A DNA stretch of 64,000 bases from Euborellia annulipes (Eukaryota > Arthropoda > Insecta > Dermaptera > Anisolabididae), in contig JAKCPI010001897.1 in NCBI GenBank assembly GCA_023213315.1, positions 241,596 through 305,595 of the forward strand, read 5' to 3'. Position 1 is the stretch's first letter, and each line of letters starts with the position of its first letter. This document shows, piece after piece, positions 23,601 to 34,714 of this stretch. A program made the translations under genes and the position numbers. Below the pieces are notes generated by a model. The model was not told the DNA's origin, ran no database searches, and saw only the letters and a program-made list of their open reading frames with translations.

Positions 23601-24605
23601 AAAGGAGAAATAAATCATAGTCTTGTATAGAGTAGCTATGGAGAAATTAAACGAAAAATGTATTAGGGTGTTGGCCATTTGGGTTGCCTAACTCCAAGAA
23701 ATAATAAAATACTAGCCGCATCACTCGACCGCAGTGGGGTCTAAATGGCCGAAAAAGACCATAAAAAATTAAAAAACAAAATATTTAACAACAAATGAAG
23801 AACTGTATTGTGCATCAACATTTTATTTCCGAAATAATGAACAAAATCCATATTGATTGAATATTTATATTTTTTCACTCCATTTCCAAATTAAAATATG
23901 TCAGCTTCTATTGATATAACGAATAAATTGTTCATATCTAAATGAAATCTTTTTCAATTAAATTCACCTATCTCTCTTTTTATTATTATAACTATATTCC
24001 CTCTTTTTAAAACTCTTTCCATATATATGCTCAGTTCATATATATGCTGAGTTCAGTTTGTTCGATAAATAAAGTATGGGATTAAAAAAAAATGCGTAAA
24101 TTGAAAGACAGAAGGATAAAAGCTGTTCTAGTTAACTAATGACTAAAATGAACATGAATAAATATAATAATGTAAAAAATGATGGATGAGAGAAAAAAAT
24201 GAATTAAAGAGATGATTTAGTAATATTGAATTCCTTTATGAGATTATTTATTTGTACTAATGAAAGTTGACATGAATATAAAGAGAATTTATATTTATGA
24301 TTACTTTAAAATAATCTATATATTGGTTAGAATCAGTTAGAATAAATAAAGAAATCTGTTATTAATGTTCTATATATCCCCCTCCCACTCCCCTTGTTAG
24401 AAATTATAAAGTTTAACACTGGTAGAGAGAAATTTCCGCGAAAGCCTTAGATTAGACAAGATGAAACGGCTTTGGAAAGCTAACTAAAAAAAATAAATAT
24501 GGAAAAGGAAGAGGTAATGTAAACTGGCCGACCGCATAGCATACAACTTTCTATGTGGTGCGTGTGTCGTCACTCCATATTTTTATTTCCCGGTAGTAAA
24601 AACTG

Positions 24606-24692
24606 CCTTTATATGGCCTAAGTTGCCGAAAAGACTGTGTGAATGTATGTGTGAGTGTGAATGGGAAAAAAAGTGTGTGTTTAAAAAAAAAA
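24606..24692 (+). mobile_element. SINE S1 3' end fragment
   Basis: Only the TTGCCGAAAAGACTGTGTG block, GTGAGTGTGAATGGG and the A-tail are present, next to a decayed family A hairpin (24520-24582). Confidence 0.75.
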
Positions 24693-25104
24693 AAACTCCA
24701 AATTTCATTAATTATTTGTTATTTTGTTTCAGTTTAATCTATCCTAAATATTTTAAAAACTTATGTTAGGCATAGTGTGAACCCCCCCCCCCACTAGTCA
24801 CCGATACATGCTATTGAAAATATTATATATATATCGCCTGCTCAGCAGTGGGGTCATTTGGGGGGTAATTCCCCTCCCCCCCCCAAGGGCTCTGATTTTT
24901 ATAAAATTTTATATTATTCTAAATAAAATATTTCAAAATTACTGTATTTACGAGTAGGCCTATATAAACTGTACAAAATTAAACAAATAAATATCTTTTG
25001 GTCAAATTTGAGTACCTATTTGTAAGTAAATTTAAAAAAAAAGTTTGCCCCCCCCTCCAAGGGGGCCCAAGAAAAAGTTGAAATGACGTCACTGCTGCTC
25101 AGAA

Positions 25105-25325
25105 TCATAGTTTTATAAACATATACATTAAAATAGCCGGGCACAACAAATTCATGAACCAGAGTCAATAGCAAAGACTGGAAATATATCAATAGCAAAG
25201 ACTGGAAATATATTTTCATCACTTTGGCACTCAAAAGAGAAGACGTTTTAACCACGTTTTGGTAGGCTTAACTCAAAAATTGAATTTTCAGACTTTTGCC
25301 ATTATGATTTTCAGGAGGCGATATG
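25105..25325. repeat. Dispersed repeat shared with 41.0 kb, copy 1
   Basis: Aligned with 41018-41205 through ACATATACATTAAAATAG, TTTTAACCACGTTTTGGTAG and GCTTAACTCAAAAATTGAAT. A 30-bp local tandem duplication (AGCAAAGACTGGAAATATAT) is specific to this copy. Confidence 0.7.
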
Positions 25326-25494
25326 TTTAGGCCTACTAAAAAAAAATGAACTTACCCAGAAGTCTCGTAGTCTTCATAGTTGCAAGGAAGATAGACAGTA
25401 TATCGAAAATATAGATCGAAATTGGAAGAACTAGATGGCAGCCAATTGAAGAAAGATGATAATCATGAGTTTTATTGGTGCAGGTTGAGGGTCC

Positions 25495-25645
25495 GGTGGC
25501 CTGGTGCAATGGATAGCACGCCTATGCCCCGGAAAGGCGGAGATCCTGGGTTCGATTCCCGGGGGCCATGGGATGTTTGGTCTCACCAATAAAAAAACAG
25601 TCAGTCTTGTTGAGGATAATTATGAAATCTGAAAAAAAAAAAAAA
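25495..25645 (+). mobile_element. tRNA-derived SINE, third family (S3)
   Basis: TGGCCTGGTGCAATGGATAG resembles a tRNA D-arm and A box, and CTGGGTTCGATTCCCGGG is a perfect B box with T-stem. A body of about 70 bases and an A-run of about 20 follow. The acceptor stem does not close, so this is a SINE head and not a functional tRNA. Confidence 0.75.
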
Positions 25646-25959
25646 AAAAAATTTAAAAACAAATCCATAAATTATCCCTTATCAAAAGAGAGATGAATTA
25701 AGAAAGATAAAATTATCATTTTCCATATGTGTGTGAGTAGTGCAATATATTGGTTACTGTCTCAGCTCTATCATTTTTGTTAACAAATCTATTCTTGTAG
25801 CGAATAGACATTATATAGAAAGAAATAAAAAGCACTGAAATCACACATGAAAAAGATCATTTTTTTTGTTTTACCTATTAAAGTAAAAAAAGAGAGAAAG
25901 TTCCATTTAAATAAAACACTCATACACAAACTACCTAACTACCTAACTCATTGAGAATT

Positions 25960-26045
25960 TTTAAGTTCTGAAGAAGGTGATAGAAACGTCGATTTCAAAA
26001 AAAAAATTCTTTGTTTCTAGATTGCAACCATCACCAGCTTAAAGA
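25960..26045 (+). repeat. Possible hammerhead-like unit, stem lost
   Basis: CTGAAGA (25968-25974) then GGTGATAGAAACGTCGAT. The CTGANGA and GAAACGTC blocks are present, but no stem II can form. Confidence 0.4.
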
Positions 26046-26413
26046 TTCACAGTCTTATCTGCCTTTTTATTAGTAAGCAATTAAACTAATTAAAATAGAA
26101 TTTTTTTTAAGTAAACTTTGTTTAAATTTAATCGTCTATTTGAAACTGTTGACTTTCTAAAAGCCAACAAATTCTCTAGAGTTCTGTCAAAAGTTTCTTT
26201 TTTAGTTGACTCCACAATCGGAAAGAGGATTTGGATTCTATTGAGAAAGAAATCCTGGATATTCTCTCTTGAATTTCGTAAGAAGTATAGCCTATAGGTA
26301 GATTTTCTGTTTAAATTGAAAAAAAGTGAATGTGAGATAGAAAAAGATTAAGGAATTATTTTATTTATTTTTTGAAAACATTATCTTTTCTATGATTAGG
26401 TCTACTATTAATT

Positions 26414-26581
26414 GGACCCTGTTACGCATTAGTGTGTCAAGCGCCAGCTATCTAAATATAAATTTTTTTAGGACATATTTCATAAAAAAATACTATTAAT
26501 TATAGCATTTGAAACAATATTCCGTGCTTAACTCAATTTTTAATTTTTTGGCGCTTGACACACTAATGCATAACAGTGTCC
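26414..26581 (+). mobile_element. Family C MITE, internally deleted copy
   Basis: The same 28-bp termini (GGACCCTGTTACGCATTAG and its inverse) enclose 168 bp. About 85 bases of the left interior are missing relative to the 252-bp copy. AATT flanks both ends, a possible short duplication. Confidence 0.85.
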
Positions 26582-26775
26582 AATTATGCTAACTACAAAT
26601 AGAATTGGCTACCAATCATTTGGTATAAACAAATAAAAAAATTATGCAAACTATATATTTATATTGAAAGTTCTCTTTTGTATTTCTGATTTATCGAAAG
26701 AAAAAGAAATATTCCATATAAAAAAAAATAAATAAGTAAATTATAATAGTAAAGCTTTATTCTTTTTATTTTCTG

Positions 26776-27312
26776 AATAGAGGTCGTTCACATATTACGT
26801 AATGCGTGGGGGGGGGGGGGTCTGGACAAAACGTTACTAATTGTTGACATGGGGGACCTCGGGGGTTTCTCTAAGTGTGACATCACAATTCAAAGTTATG
26901 TTTTCTGCCGAAGCTTGAAGCGCTAATTTATTCTCATGTGACAGTTCACTTAACAAATATTTTTTGAACAAGTAAATATTCGTATCAGGGGCGAATAGAA
27001 ATTTTGGGGGGAAAAAATTTTAGAAAAATTTTTTTAAAAAATTTCAATTGGTTTAAAGAAATGGGGGGGGGGGGGCCCCCTATTGGGAATAATCAGTCAA
27101 ATAAATTATAAAAAATATCATTAAGGAACAAGAGATTATGGTACGATATTATGAAAAGGTAGCTTTCCAAACACAGACGAAAAAAATATTCTCATGACAA
27201 TTTATTCACAAATAATAAACTTAAGGAGGGAGGGGGTAGCTCTATGTTGTGACAATATTTGTAGGAGGGTTTGTTTGTATATGATAGGGGGAGGGGGGAC
27301 TAGAATATCGTT
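26776..27312 (+). repeat. G-rich dispersed repeat, copy 2
   Basis: Starts near GTTCACATATTACGTAATGC, which looks like a transposon end, followed by a G-run and the blocks shared with 20936-21258. Contains an extra G/C-run insertion around 26990-27080. Confidence 0.7.
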
Positions 27313-27804
27313 AAAAAAGGCATGAGGTAATAAATAAGTGGGTGACCCCATAATGATTTTAAGAGAAAATCCCGGAAGCTGTCCAAGGGGTGGGTACCCG
27401 AAATGAATAAACAAAATTTTTTAATTTTTTATTTGTAAGGATATGACGAATTCATTCTATCGAGATAGCGAATCTGAGCACCGCTTGACTGACATCAACC
27501 ACATAGGTTTTTTAATAGCGTTGAATAGAGTATCAAGGCCTGAAGAGCATCCAAATAAATTTCTAAATGAGTCCACGCCAAGTTGCCAACGGCACGAAGA
27601 GACAGATGAGACAATATGAGGAATTCACAAACACGATCGAAAAAATCTCTCGAAAGAATCAAGGTCATATGTTAATTGAGAGAATTTATCAGGATTATTA
27701 TTATAACTCCAATACATCTCTTTGGGGGGAAAACATTAATATTAATAAATTAAGATTAACGAAAAATCATCAATATTGATAATCTTAAAAGCCTAGGGTT
27801 GTGG

Positions 27805-27905
27805 ATTAGGATAAATATTTATTTAAAACATTTGATTACCAAATGATATAAATAAATTGCCTGGAGTTTTAATAAATTATATAAATATGTTTAAAAGATC
27901 TATAT
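27805..27905 (+). mobile_element. Diverged SINE S1 body fragment
   Basis: TTTGATTACCAAATGATATAA matches the SINE palindrome block, and TTGCCTGGAG and CTATATGGCCTAAA match the following blocks, with many differences. A family A copy follows at 27932. Confidence 0.5.
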
Positions 27906-27931
27906 GGCCTAAAATTAAGAACATACTTTAA

Positions 27932-28255
27932 AAAATCTGGTGTGACAAGCACAGAACACAACTTTCTCTTACCAAAGATAACAGAAAGTTGCGTGTTGTG
28001 CGATAGTTGTGTTCTGTGTTTGTCACACCAGATTTTTTTGTGTCGAGATATATTTAGTTTTCGCCAACATATTAAAATTCAAGATGGAAAATTTATAAAC
28101 AGAAAAATATTTATATTTTGTTACCATGGCAACCATTTCTCCTATCTTTTCTATGAAATACAAGAATAAAGTGGTCTTCAAACAATTTTGAGAGCAAAAT
28201 GAGAATATATATTTTAACGAGCATCTAAAAAATAATTGATTTTTGAAAATTAATT
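27932..28255 (+). mobile_element. Family A 5' half with altered hairpin
   Basis: Starts TCTGGTGTGACAAGCACAG; the hairpin has an extra partial duplication (TTGCGTGTTGTGCGATAG). It then follows the body to GATTTTTGAAAATTAA and stops. Confidence 0.72.
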
Positions 28256-28611
28256 TAATTATTAAAACCAAGCCCCCCAGTTTACCAAAATATACAATTT
28301 TGTAGAAGTTAAGTCATTGCAATTAGCAAGTTTTGGAAAAGACTCGCCATCTTTATGTTAGCAATCAAGTAGTTTTGGAACAGTAATTCTTTGTTTGCAA
28401 CAAAACAGATTTGGAAATAGAATGAAATGCAACTAGGCCCTGTTTGAATTTGTACTCGATATTCAGTATTTGTTTTAAATAGGATATAGAAACTTTTTCA
28501 CTGGAAAACTATTTTTAAAATGAATATTTCAGTTGTGCCAACAACATACAATTAAAATCTCAACTTTTCAAATTTTGCCAATTAGGCACTTTTGGAAATG
28601 GACGACTCATA

Positions 28612-28720
28612 TATAGAGAGAAAGTATTGGATTCAAGTCAAAAATTCAATGTCGAGATTTTGATGGTTATACAGTACACGTTTTGAGGTCCCCTGAATCC
28701 AAAAAAATTTCTCTATGGAA
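28612..28720 (-). mobile_element. Family A 3' end fragment, minus strand
   Basis: ATATATAGAGAGAAAGTATT, GATGTCGAG-like sequence and CGTTTTGAGGTCCCCTG match the 3' region. The terminal TACC motif is missing. Confidence 0.65.
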
Positions 28721-28794
28721 TATTAGTAAAATGAAGTAAAATAAAAAATTGATTGGAGAAAGGGCAGGTTCAGCCAAATAAAAAGCCTTTATAT

Positions 28795-28850
28795 GCTTCT
28801 CGACTCCGGAGACGTTTCGAGACAAATTCAATATCTCATCATCAGTCGGA
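28795..28850 (-). repeat. Solo hammerhead-like terminal unit, minus strand
   Basis: On the minus strand CTGATGA (28845-28839), stem GAGA/TCTC, GAAA (28818-28815), CGTCTCCGGAG. Confidence 0.6.
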
Positions 28851-28859
28851 CTGATGATG

Positions 28860-29840
28860 AGTTATTAAAAGTAGGTTAGTCACTCTTCTAGAGATGAAAT
28901 TTAATATAGAAAGAAGATTTATGTACTTCATTTTTAATAATTTTCCTACTTATATCTTTTTAAGAAAGTAATACAAAAATATTTAACTGCAATCTAAAAT
29001 AAGTACAAATTATGAATAATGGACAGAAGAACGATTTATTTTGATTCCCTTTCTACCCAGCAGTTCTAATATTTTCTAAGTCACTGAGGTGATAAATGAA
29101 AAACAACTTTACTTTATCCGTAAACAATAATTTGAAAATGAGAAAAAGAAGAAAAGTTGTAAATATTTTTTATTTATTTTTTTTATAAAGATGTATTTAG
29201 AGTTAAAGTCAGAGCATAAGCTCTGGATTGTTTATAACAAAACAATCTTCTATGGACTCTGAATATTGTATAATAATAGTCTTAAATAAGGGCTTAATTA
29301 ATTCACAGCCTCTTAAGAAGTGAATAATTATTTATACTCATTAATTATAAAGATTTCAATTTGAGGAATTAGAACCTTAACAGTTCAGATTTGTTTAAAC
29401 TAAATTAAAGAAATTTTTACTTTTACATTTTATCTTCTCTCGTTTTGTGAAAAATAGTATTTGTCGAAAAAATGTCAGAGAGGAGAGTGACTTTTCAGTT
29501 TGAATCCCGGCCAAATTAATTTGGTCGTCACTCTCTGGGAGTGTGTCAATATGGGTCAAGGGTCACCCAAAACTTTTGCCTTGAACCCAAAAAGAGCACA
29601 AGGTTGTCCAAAGAACCACCAGCCAGCTCATCTTTATTTTTATAAAATGACGGATCCATTTAACATTGACATTGAATGAAAAATTAATTTCAATCATCAG
29701 ATTTTGAAGATTTAGATCTGCCTATCATCAGTATGGTAAGAAGCAATTTTCGTTATTATTTAATAATGTATAATTATTATCAAAGAATCTTTCATTTGTT
29801 ATCGTATTTTCTAAAAATAGGAGAGTTAATTATGCAATTT
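28860..29840. other. No gene seen (1 kb)
   Basis: AT-rich. A slightly GC-richer patch at 29490-29620 has no recognisable coding content. Confidence 0.55.
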
Positions 29841-29843
29841 TTT

Positions 29844-30527
29844 ACTTTCTCTTACCTCTATATATATGTTAATATATAGTATATAGAGAGAGATTCATGT
29901 CAAAAATTCGATGTCGAGATTTTGATGGATATACACGTTTAGAGGTCCCCTGAATCCAAAAAGTGGTTTTTGCGACATGGTCTGTTTTTGTGTGTGTGTC
30001 TGTGTCTGTCTGTCTGTGTGTGTGTGTGTGTCTGTGTGCCTGTGAACAAAATATCTCAAGAACGGAAAGAGCTAGGAGGTTCAAATTTTATATTTAAGTT
30101 AAGCACCCCCATGGGACGTGACACGAAGCTTTTGAACAAAATCGACCAAAGAGTACCAGTACTTTACTGATGCACTTTTTCAGTTTTTTTCGATTTTCTC
30201 AAAATTCGCTCCAACGATTTTTTTTTAAATTCAAAAATCAATTATTTTTTAGATTCTCTTTAAAATGTATAATCTCATTTTGTCATTGAAATCTTCTGAA
30301 GACCACTTTACTCTTGTACTCCATAGAAAAGATAGGAGAAATGGTTGCCATGGTAACAAAATATAAATATTTTGCCATACTTATAAATTTTACATCTTGG
30401 AAAATGTACTTTACTGTCGGAAACTAAATACATTTCCACACAAAAAATCTGGTGTGACAAGCACAGTACACAACTTTCGATTACCGAAGGTAAGAGAAAG
30501 TTGTGTGCTGTGCGCCAGTCACGCTAT
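29844..30527 (-). mobile_element. Family A element, near-complete (Helentron-associated type?)
   Basis: In element orientation (minus strand) it runs from the long 5' hairpin, through a body with GTACTTTACTGATG-like and microsatellite blocks, to a 3' AT-rich hairpin and the end GGTAAGAGAAAGT. The motif ACTTTCTCTTACC occurs near the 5' end inside the hairpin and, inverted, at the 3' terminus. The internal microsatellite (TGTGTG/TCTGTCTG, 29990-30040) varies between copies. No coding capacity is conserved. The outer edge is slightly eroded (CACGCT instead of CACACC). Confidence 0.82.
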
Positions 30528-30808
30528 AATTTTATTATAAAATTTAATATTAAAATAAAAAAAAATAAAAAAATAAAATAAAAAAAATATATATTTATAT
30601 ATATCATAAGGATACAAAATTTTTTATTGTTGAAATTTTTATATTTTTTTTGGAGATTTTTTTAAAGTTTAATATCAATATTTAGACTTCTTTTTTTTAT
30701 TCTTTTTTCAAGAAGAGAAAAAAAAAAAAAATAAAAAAAGATAAAAAATTTAATATTTTTTTTTTTTTTTTTATATCTAGTAAACTAAGCTGATTTTGTA
30801 CACTATAG

Positions 30809-31030
30809 TACCATTCAAAGTCGTAGAGCATTAGATTTGCTAAAATTTGGTTGATAAAACGAATTTGTAGAATCAATATTAACCGAGATACGGCCGATCA
30901 ATGTTAGACAAAGTTTCTTGAAATGTAGACACTTTGATAGGCCACCGTATCTCGGTTAATGTTGGTTCTACATATTCGTTTTATCAACCAAATTATAGCA
31001 AATTTAATGCTCTACAACTTTGTAATTGTA
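30809..31030. repeat. Inverted repeat, arms about 88 bp
   Basis: Left 30809-30895 and right 30942-31030 share GTAGAGCATTA, TTGGTTGATAAAACGAAT and TTAACCGAGATACGG in inverted orientation. No coding content. Confidence 0.75.
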
Positions 31031-31044
31031 TGTAAATAGGCGAA

Positions 31045-31360
31045 TGGCTGAATCAATATGTAGAAGGATGAATAAAAAGGCCAAGCAGCTATTATTATTT
31101 CTTGATTGCATTCAAACCCACAGCGAAGTTTCGATCGACTATTCCAACCTAGCCATGAAGATGGTCGCATACCAAAAGGTCGCTGTGGGTTTGAATGAAA
31201 TAAAGAAATAATAATAGCTGCTTGGCCTTTTATTTACCCTGATACATATTGATTCAGCTATTTACCTCGCTTACATAAAAATTCTTTGGGCCTACACAAA
31301 TGGGATTTGGAGACCCGAATATTTTTCCTGTAGTCTTCATAATAGGCTATATAGATTATT
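31045..31360. repeat. Penelope-like inverted unit with tail shared with 52.9 kb
   Basis: Arms 31045-31142 and 31172-31260 share GCTGAATCAATATGT and GGCCAAGCAGCTATTATTAT inverted. Between them is a degenerate ATGAAGATGGTCG core. The right part to 31360 matches 52955-53130 (GATACATATTGATTCAGCTA, GGCTATATAGATTAT). Confidence 0.7.
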
Positions 31361-31540
31361 GAGATATAAGCGAAAAACTGAAAAAGGTACACAAATTTTG
31401 AGGTTTTTGCACCCCCTTCCCCTCGCTTCAAGTTAGCACAGGGTCCTTGAGTTCGAAAAATTAAGATAGATATCCTAGAGTACTCCCAAATAATCTGTAA
31501 AAATTCTACAACACATTATTAATAAAAAAATATTGACTAT

Positions 31541-31580
31541 ATGCCCGGTGTTCATATTATTTTGTCCAACCCCTGTATAT
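31541..31580 (-). mobile_element. Single terminus of a Tc1/mariner-like element
   Basis: On the minus strand it reads CAGGGGTTGGACAAAATAAT then ATGAACACCGGGC, which closely resembles the inverted terminus of a widespread Tc1-like family. No second terminus or transposase is seen nearby. Confidence 0.55.
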
Positions 31581-31852
31581 ACTTTAACGATACTGATTAT
31601 TTAAATTTATCTAATTTGAGGAATGGAGAAATTATACAAGCAGATCAAATCGATCCATCTGACGTCCTTTTAATTGGCAAATATTTCGATTTCATGCATC
31701 AACTTAAGCTCAGTGAGGTTAGTGAAGGTGAGCTTTGATTAAATTGACAAATTAAAAATCTTGTGTTTAACATAAATTACAAATTTAGATGTGCCTTAGA
31801 TAAGTATTTGAATGTGATTGAAAATTTTTAATTTTTGAAAGAAGCCCCTCTA

Positions 31853-31910
31853 CACTATCTTCTTGACACTGAAGATGCGGCACGTTGTCTGCTTCGAAAT
31901 TTTGCCAAAA
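31853..31910 (+). repeat. 58-bp direct repeat, copy 1
   Basis: Identical to 32504-32561. Contains CACTGAAGATGCGGCACG and GCTTCGAAATTTTGCC, reminiscent of the CTGAAGA...GAAA terminal units. Confidence 0.85.
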
Positions 31911-31912
31911 AA

Positions 31913-32503
31913 TCTGGTGTGACTGTCCACAGCACACAACTTTCTCTTACCTTCGGTAATCGAAAGTTGTGTTCTGTGCTTGTCACACCAGATTTTTGTG
32001 TCGACATATATTTAGTTCCCGACAGTACGGAACATTGGAATTCAGATGTAAAATTTATAAGTATGGGAAAATATTTATATTTTGTTACCATGGCAACCAT
32101 TTCTCCTATCCTTCCCTATGAAATACAAGAGTAAAGTGGTCTTCAGAAGATTTCAATCGCAAAATGAGAATATACATTTGAAAGAGCATCTAAAAAATAA
32201 TTGATTTTTGAATTTAAAAAAAAATCGTTGGAGCAAATTTTGAGAAAATCGAAAAAAACTGAAAAAGTACATCAGTAAAGTACTAGTACTCTTTGGCCGA
32301 TTTTGATTAAAAGCTTATCCGGTCCCGGGGGTGTTTAACTTATATATAAAATTTCAGCCTCATAGCTCAATTCCTTCATGCTTAAAAGTGAACACAGACA
32401 CACCCACCCACACACCCACCCACCCACCCACCCACCCACCCACAGACAGACCATGTCGAAAACCACTTTTGGATTCAGGGGACCTCAAAACGTGAAGATC
32501 TAT
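31913..32503 (+). mobile_element. Family A copy, 3' truncated, flanked by a 58-bp direct repeat
   Basis: Has a complete 5' hairpin, the body and a CCCA microsatellite (32400-32443), and stops after CGTGAAGATCTAT. An identical 58-base segment lies on each side (31853-31910 and 32504-32561). The 99-codon frame here is inside the element. Confidence 0.8.
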
Positions 32504-32561
32504 CACTATCTTCTTGACACTGAAGATGCGGCACGTTGTCTGCTTCGAAATTTTGCCAAAA
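32504..32561 (+). repeat. 58-bp direct repeat, copy 2
   Basis: Exact copy of 31853-31910, replacing the expected 3' end of the family A element. AT-rich sequence (TAAAAGCATATCAG) follows, unlike copy 1. Confidence 0.85.
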
Positions 32562-32784
32562 TAAAAGCATATCAGATGCAGCGGTTGGATCTGCTGGTTT
32601 TAATTTCTCTATTCGTCGAATTTTTGGATTTTCAAATATTCTTCTATTATTTATTTAAATTAAATGGGCTTCCAGTTAATTTGAATATATGAATCCGTTG
32701 AAATATCAATAATTGTATATAGTCGAAAGACAAAGACTTCTAGATATTAAAATACAAAATTTGTAATGATTGGAAAAACTAAAA

Positions 32785-33287
32785 TCTGGTGTGACTGGCG
32801 CACAGCACACAACTTTCTCTTACCTTCTGTAATCGAAAGTTGTGTTCTGTGCTAGTCACACCAGATTTTTTGTGTCGTACATATATTTAGTTTCCGCCAA
32901 TATAATGAAATTTAAGATGTCAAATTTATAAACATGGGAAAATATTTATATTTTGTTACCATGACAACCATTTCTCCTATCTTTCCTATGAACTACAAGA
33001 GTAAAGTGTGCTTCAAATAATTTTGAGACCAAAACGAGAATATACATTTTAAAGAGCATCTAAAAAAATAATTGATTTTTGAATTTTAAACAAAATCGTT
33101 AGAGCGAATTTTGAGAAAATAGAAAAAATCTGAAAAAGTACATCAGTAAAGTACTACTGACCGATTTTGATTAAAAGCTTATTTTCACGCTCCCTGGGGT
33201 GTTTAACTTATATATAATAATTTCAGCCTTATAGCTCAATTCCTTCATGCTTAAAAGTGAACACAGACATACACAGACACACCAGAC
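32785..33287 (+). mobile_element. Family A copy, 3' truncated
   Basis: A clean 5' hairpin (TCTGGTGTGACTGGCGCAC to GTCACACCAGA) and body run to ACACAGACATACACAGACAC. The 3' hairpin is absent. Confidence 0.78.
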
Positions 33288-33289
33288 TT

Positions 33290-34380
33290 ACTACCCTCTT
33301 AGTAAAAAACTTTAATCGAATAAAATCCACATTTTTTAATCAAAAGTAGATTGTCGCATCTCTTAGAAAATCGATACATCATTTCTACTAAATTCAAAAG
33401 AGTTAGTTAAAATAAAATCAGTTTCTTTCTCTAGTTATTAAAGGCAACTCATTAAGTTAAGCGAAAGCGAAAGTCCAGCAAAGACTTGGTTTGGGAGGAG
33501 TGGCTAATGACATAGTTTATAGAGAGCCACAAGGGCGGGTGTCCTATGAGTGTGTTTGACGAAGCGCCATTATGCTCGAGTGATGTTGAATAGCCGTAAT
33601 CTAGTCAGACGAAGGCCAGGGGTGTTCTCGTTGAACCAGCCATGGATGTAAAACGCCTCGACAACACCCAAAAAATGTTCCTATTAACTCCATTTTGATT
33701 TCGTTAATGAAATTAAACCCATGGATAAATAGAAGAGAACACAATTACCAAATAAGAGTAATGCGAGAGCAAAAATAGATTTATTTATCCATAATGAATG
33801 ATAATCATCAGAAGAAAATTAAATATTTGCAGAATTAATTAAAATTTCCTAAACAAATCAATAAAGCCACCCGAAAAATGAAAGTCTATAGAAGTCCTTA
33901 CTTGCGAAATTTTGATTTTGTGGCCTTTCACTAGTAAATAAATAAAATAAATTTTTGTTATTAAATTATACAATTGACAAAGAAAGTAACCCGGGCAGTA
34001 TTTACGAAGAGGCGGACTAAGGGCGCGTGGCAAAATTTGTAAAAAAAAAAAACTGCTTATTTATAGACAGTAGGCCTACGTATAGATTTTTTTGAAAATA
34101 GTCGTTGAAAAACTAAACACAGTCTTTTTTTTATTACAATGAGAGAAAAATATAATAAAATAATAATTTGTATGTGTTTATGATGTGTGGTGGGGTGGTG
34201 AAGGGGGGAGAAGGGGCCGCAAGAGTCTAAATGCCTAAATGCCGCCCGTGGAAATAATAGATGCCCATTGCAACCAGAATGAAAGGCATATGTTTAAGTC
34301 AGAATATTTTTAAATTTAGAGGAAGATTAATGTATAAATATGATTAGGGCCTACTACTAAATTTATTTGTATTTATATTC
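33290..34380. other. No gene recognised; GC-richer patch at 33460-33660
   Basis: The patch stands out in composition but gives no long frame or tRNA-like boxes that I can recognise. It could be an old repeat or an exon I cannot identify. Confidence 0.4.
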
Positions 34381-34381
34381 T

Positions 34382-34464
34382 AGCAAACAAGTACAGAATG
34401 CGCCTTTAAATTACCGAAATTAAGAAAAAATAGTGTGCTGTGCGACCAATCACACCAGATTACC
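34382..34464 (-). mobile_element. Decayed family A 5' hairpin, minus strand
   Basis: AAGTACAGAATGCG, AATTACCGAAATTAAG and ATCACACCAGAT show the hairpin with many changes. Confidence 0.6.
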
Positions 34465-34714
34465 CCCCCCCCCCGAGAAACACCTCTGGATCCACCCTTG
34501 CTTGTTTATAAGAAAGACGAGTTTTTGTGCTGAAGAAACAAATAATTATAATTATTAGTTTAAGAAGACCAATTTTTGTGATGGCGCCTGGCACATAGGC
34601 GATACGTGATACTTTGTATTGGAATGAATAATAAATATACTACCCCCCCCCCCCCCTATTAGCTTGATAGTAATAAATTGTAAAAATGGTCCCGGGATCC
34701 TATATACTATAATT

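Noticed and set aside
25495..25575. Functional tRNA gene
   Set aside because: The T-arm is perfect but no acceptor stem closes, and a SINE body with A-tail follows.
32400..32443. CRISPR-like short regular repeats
   Set aside because: It is a simple CCCA microsatellite within a mobile element; no repeat-spacer structure occurs in the window.
32378..32692. 104-codon frame with PTHPPTH repeats
   Set aside because: It translates a CCCA microsatellite inside a family A element.
33460..33660. Possible structural RNA or exon in a GC-richer patch
   Set aside because: No polymerase III boxes, no long frame and no recognisable RNA motif.
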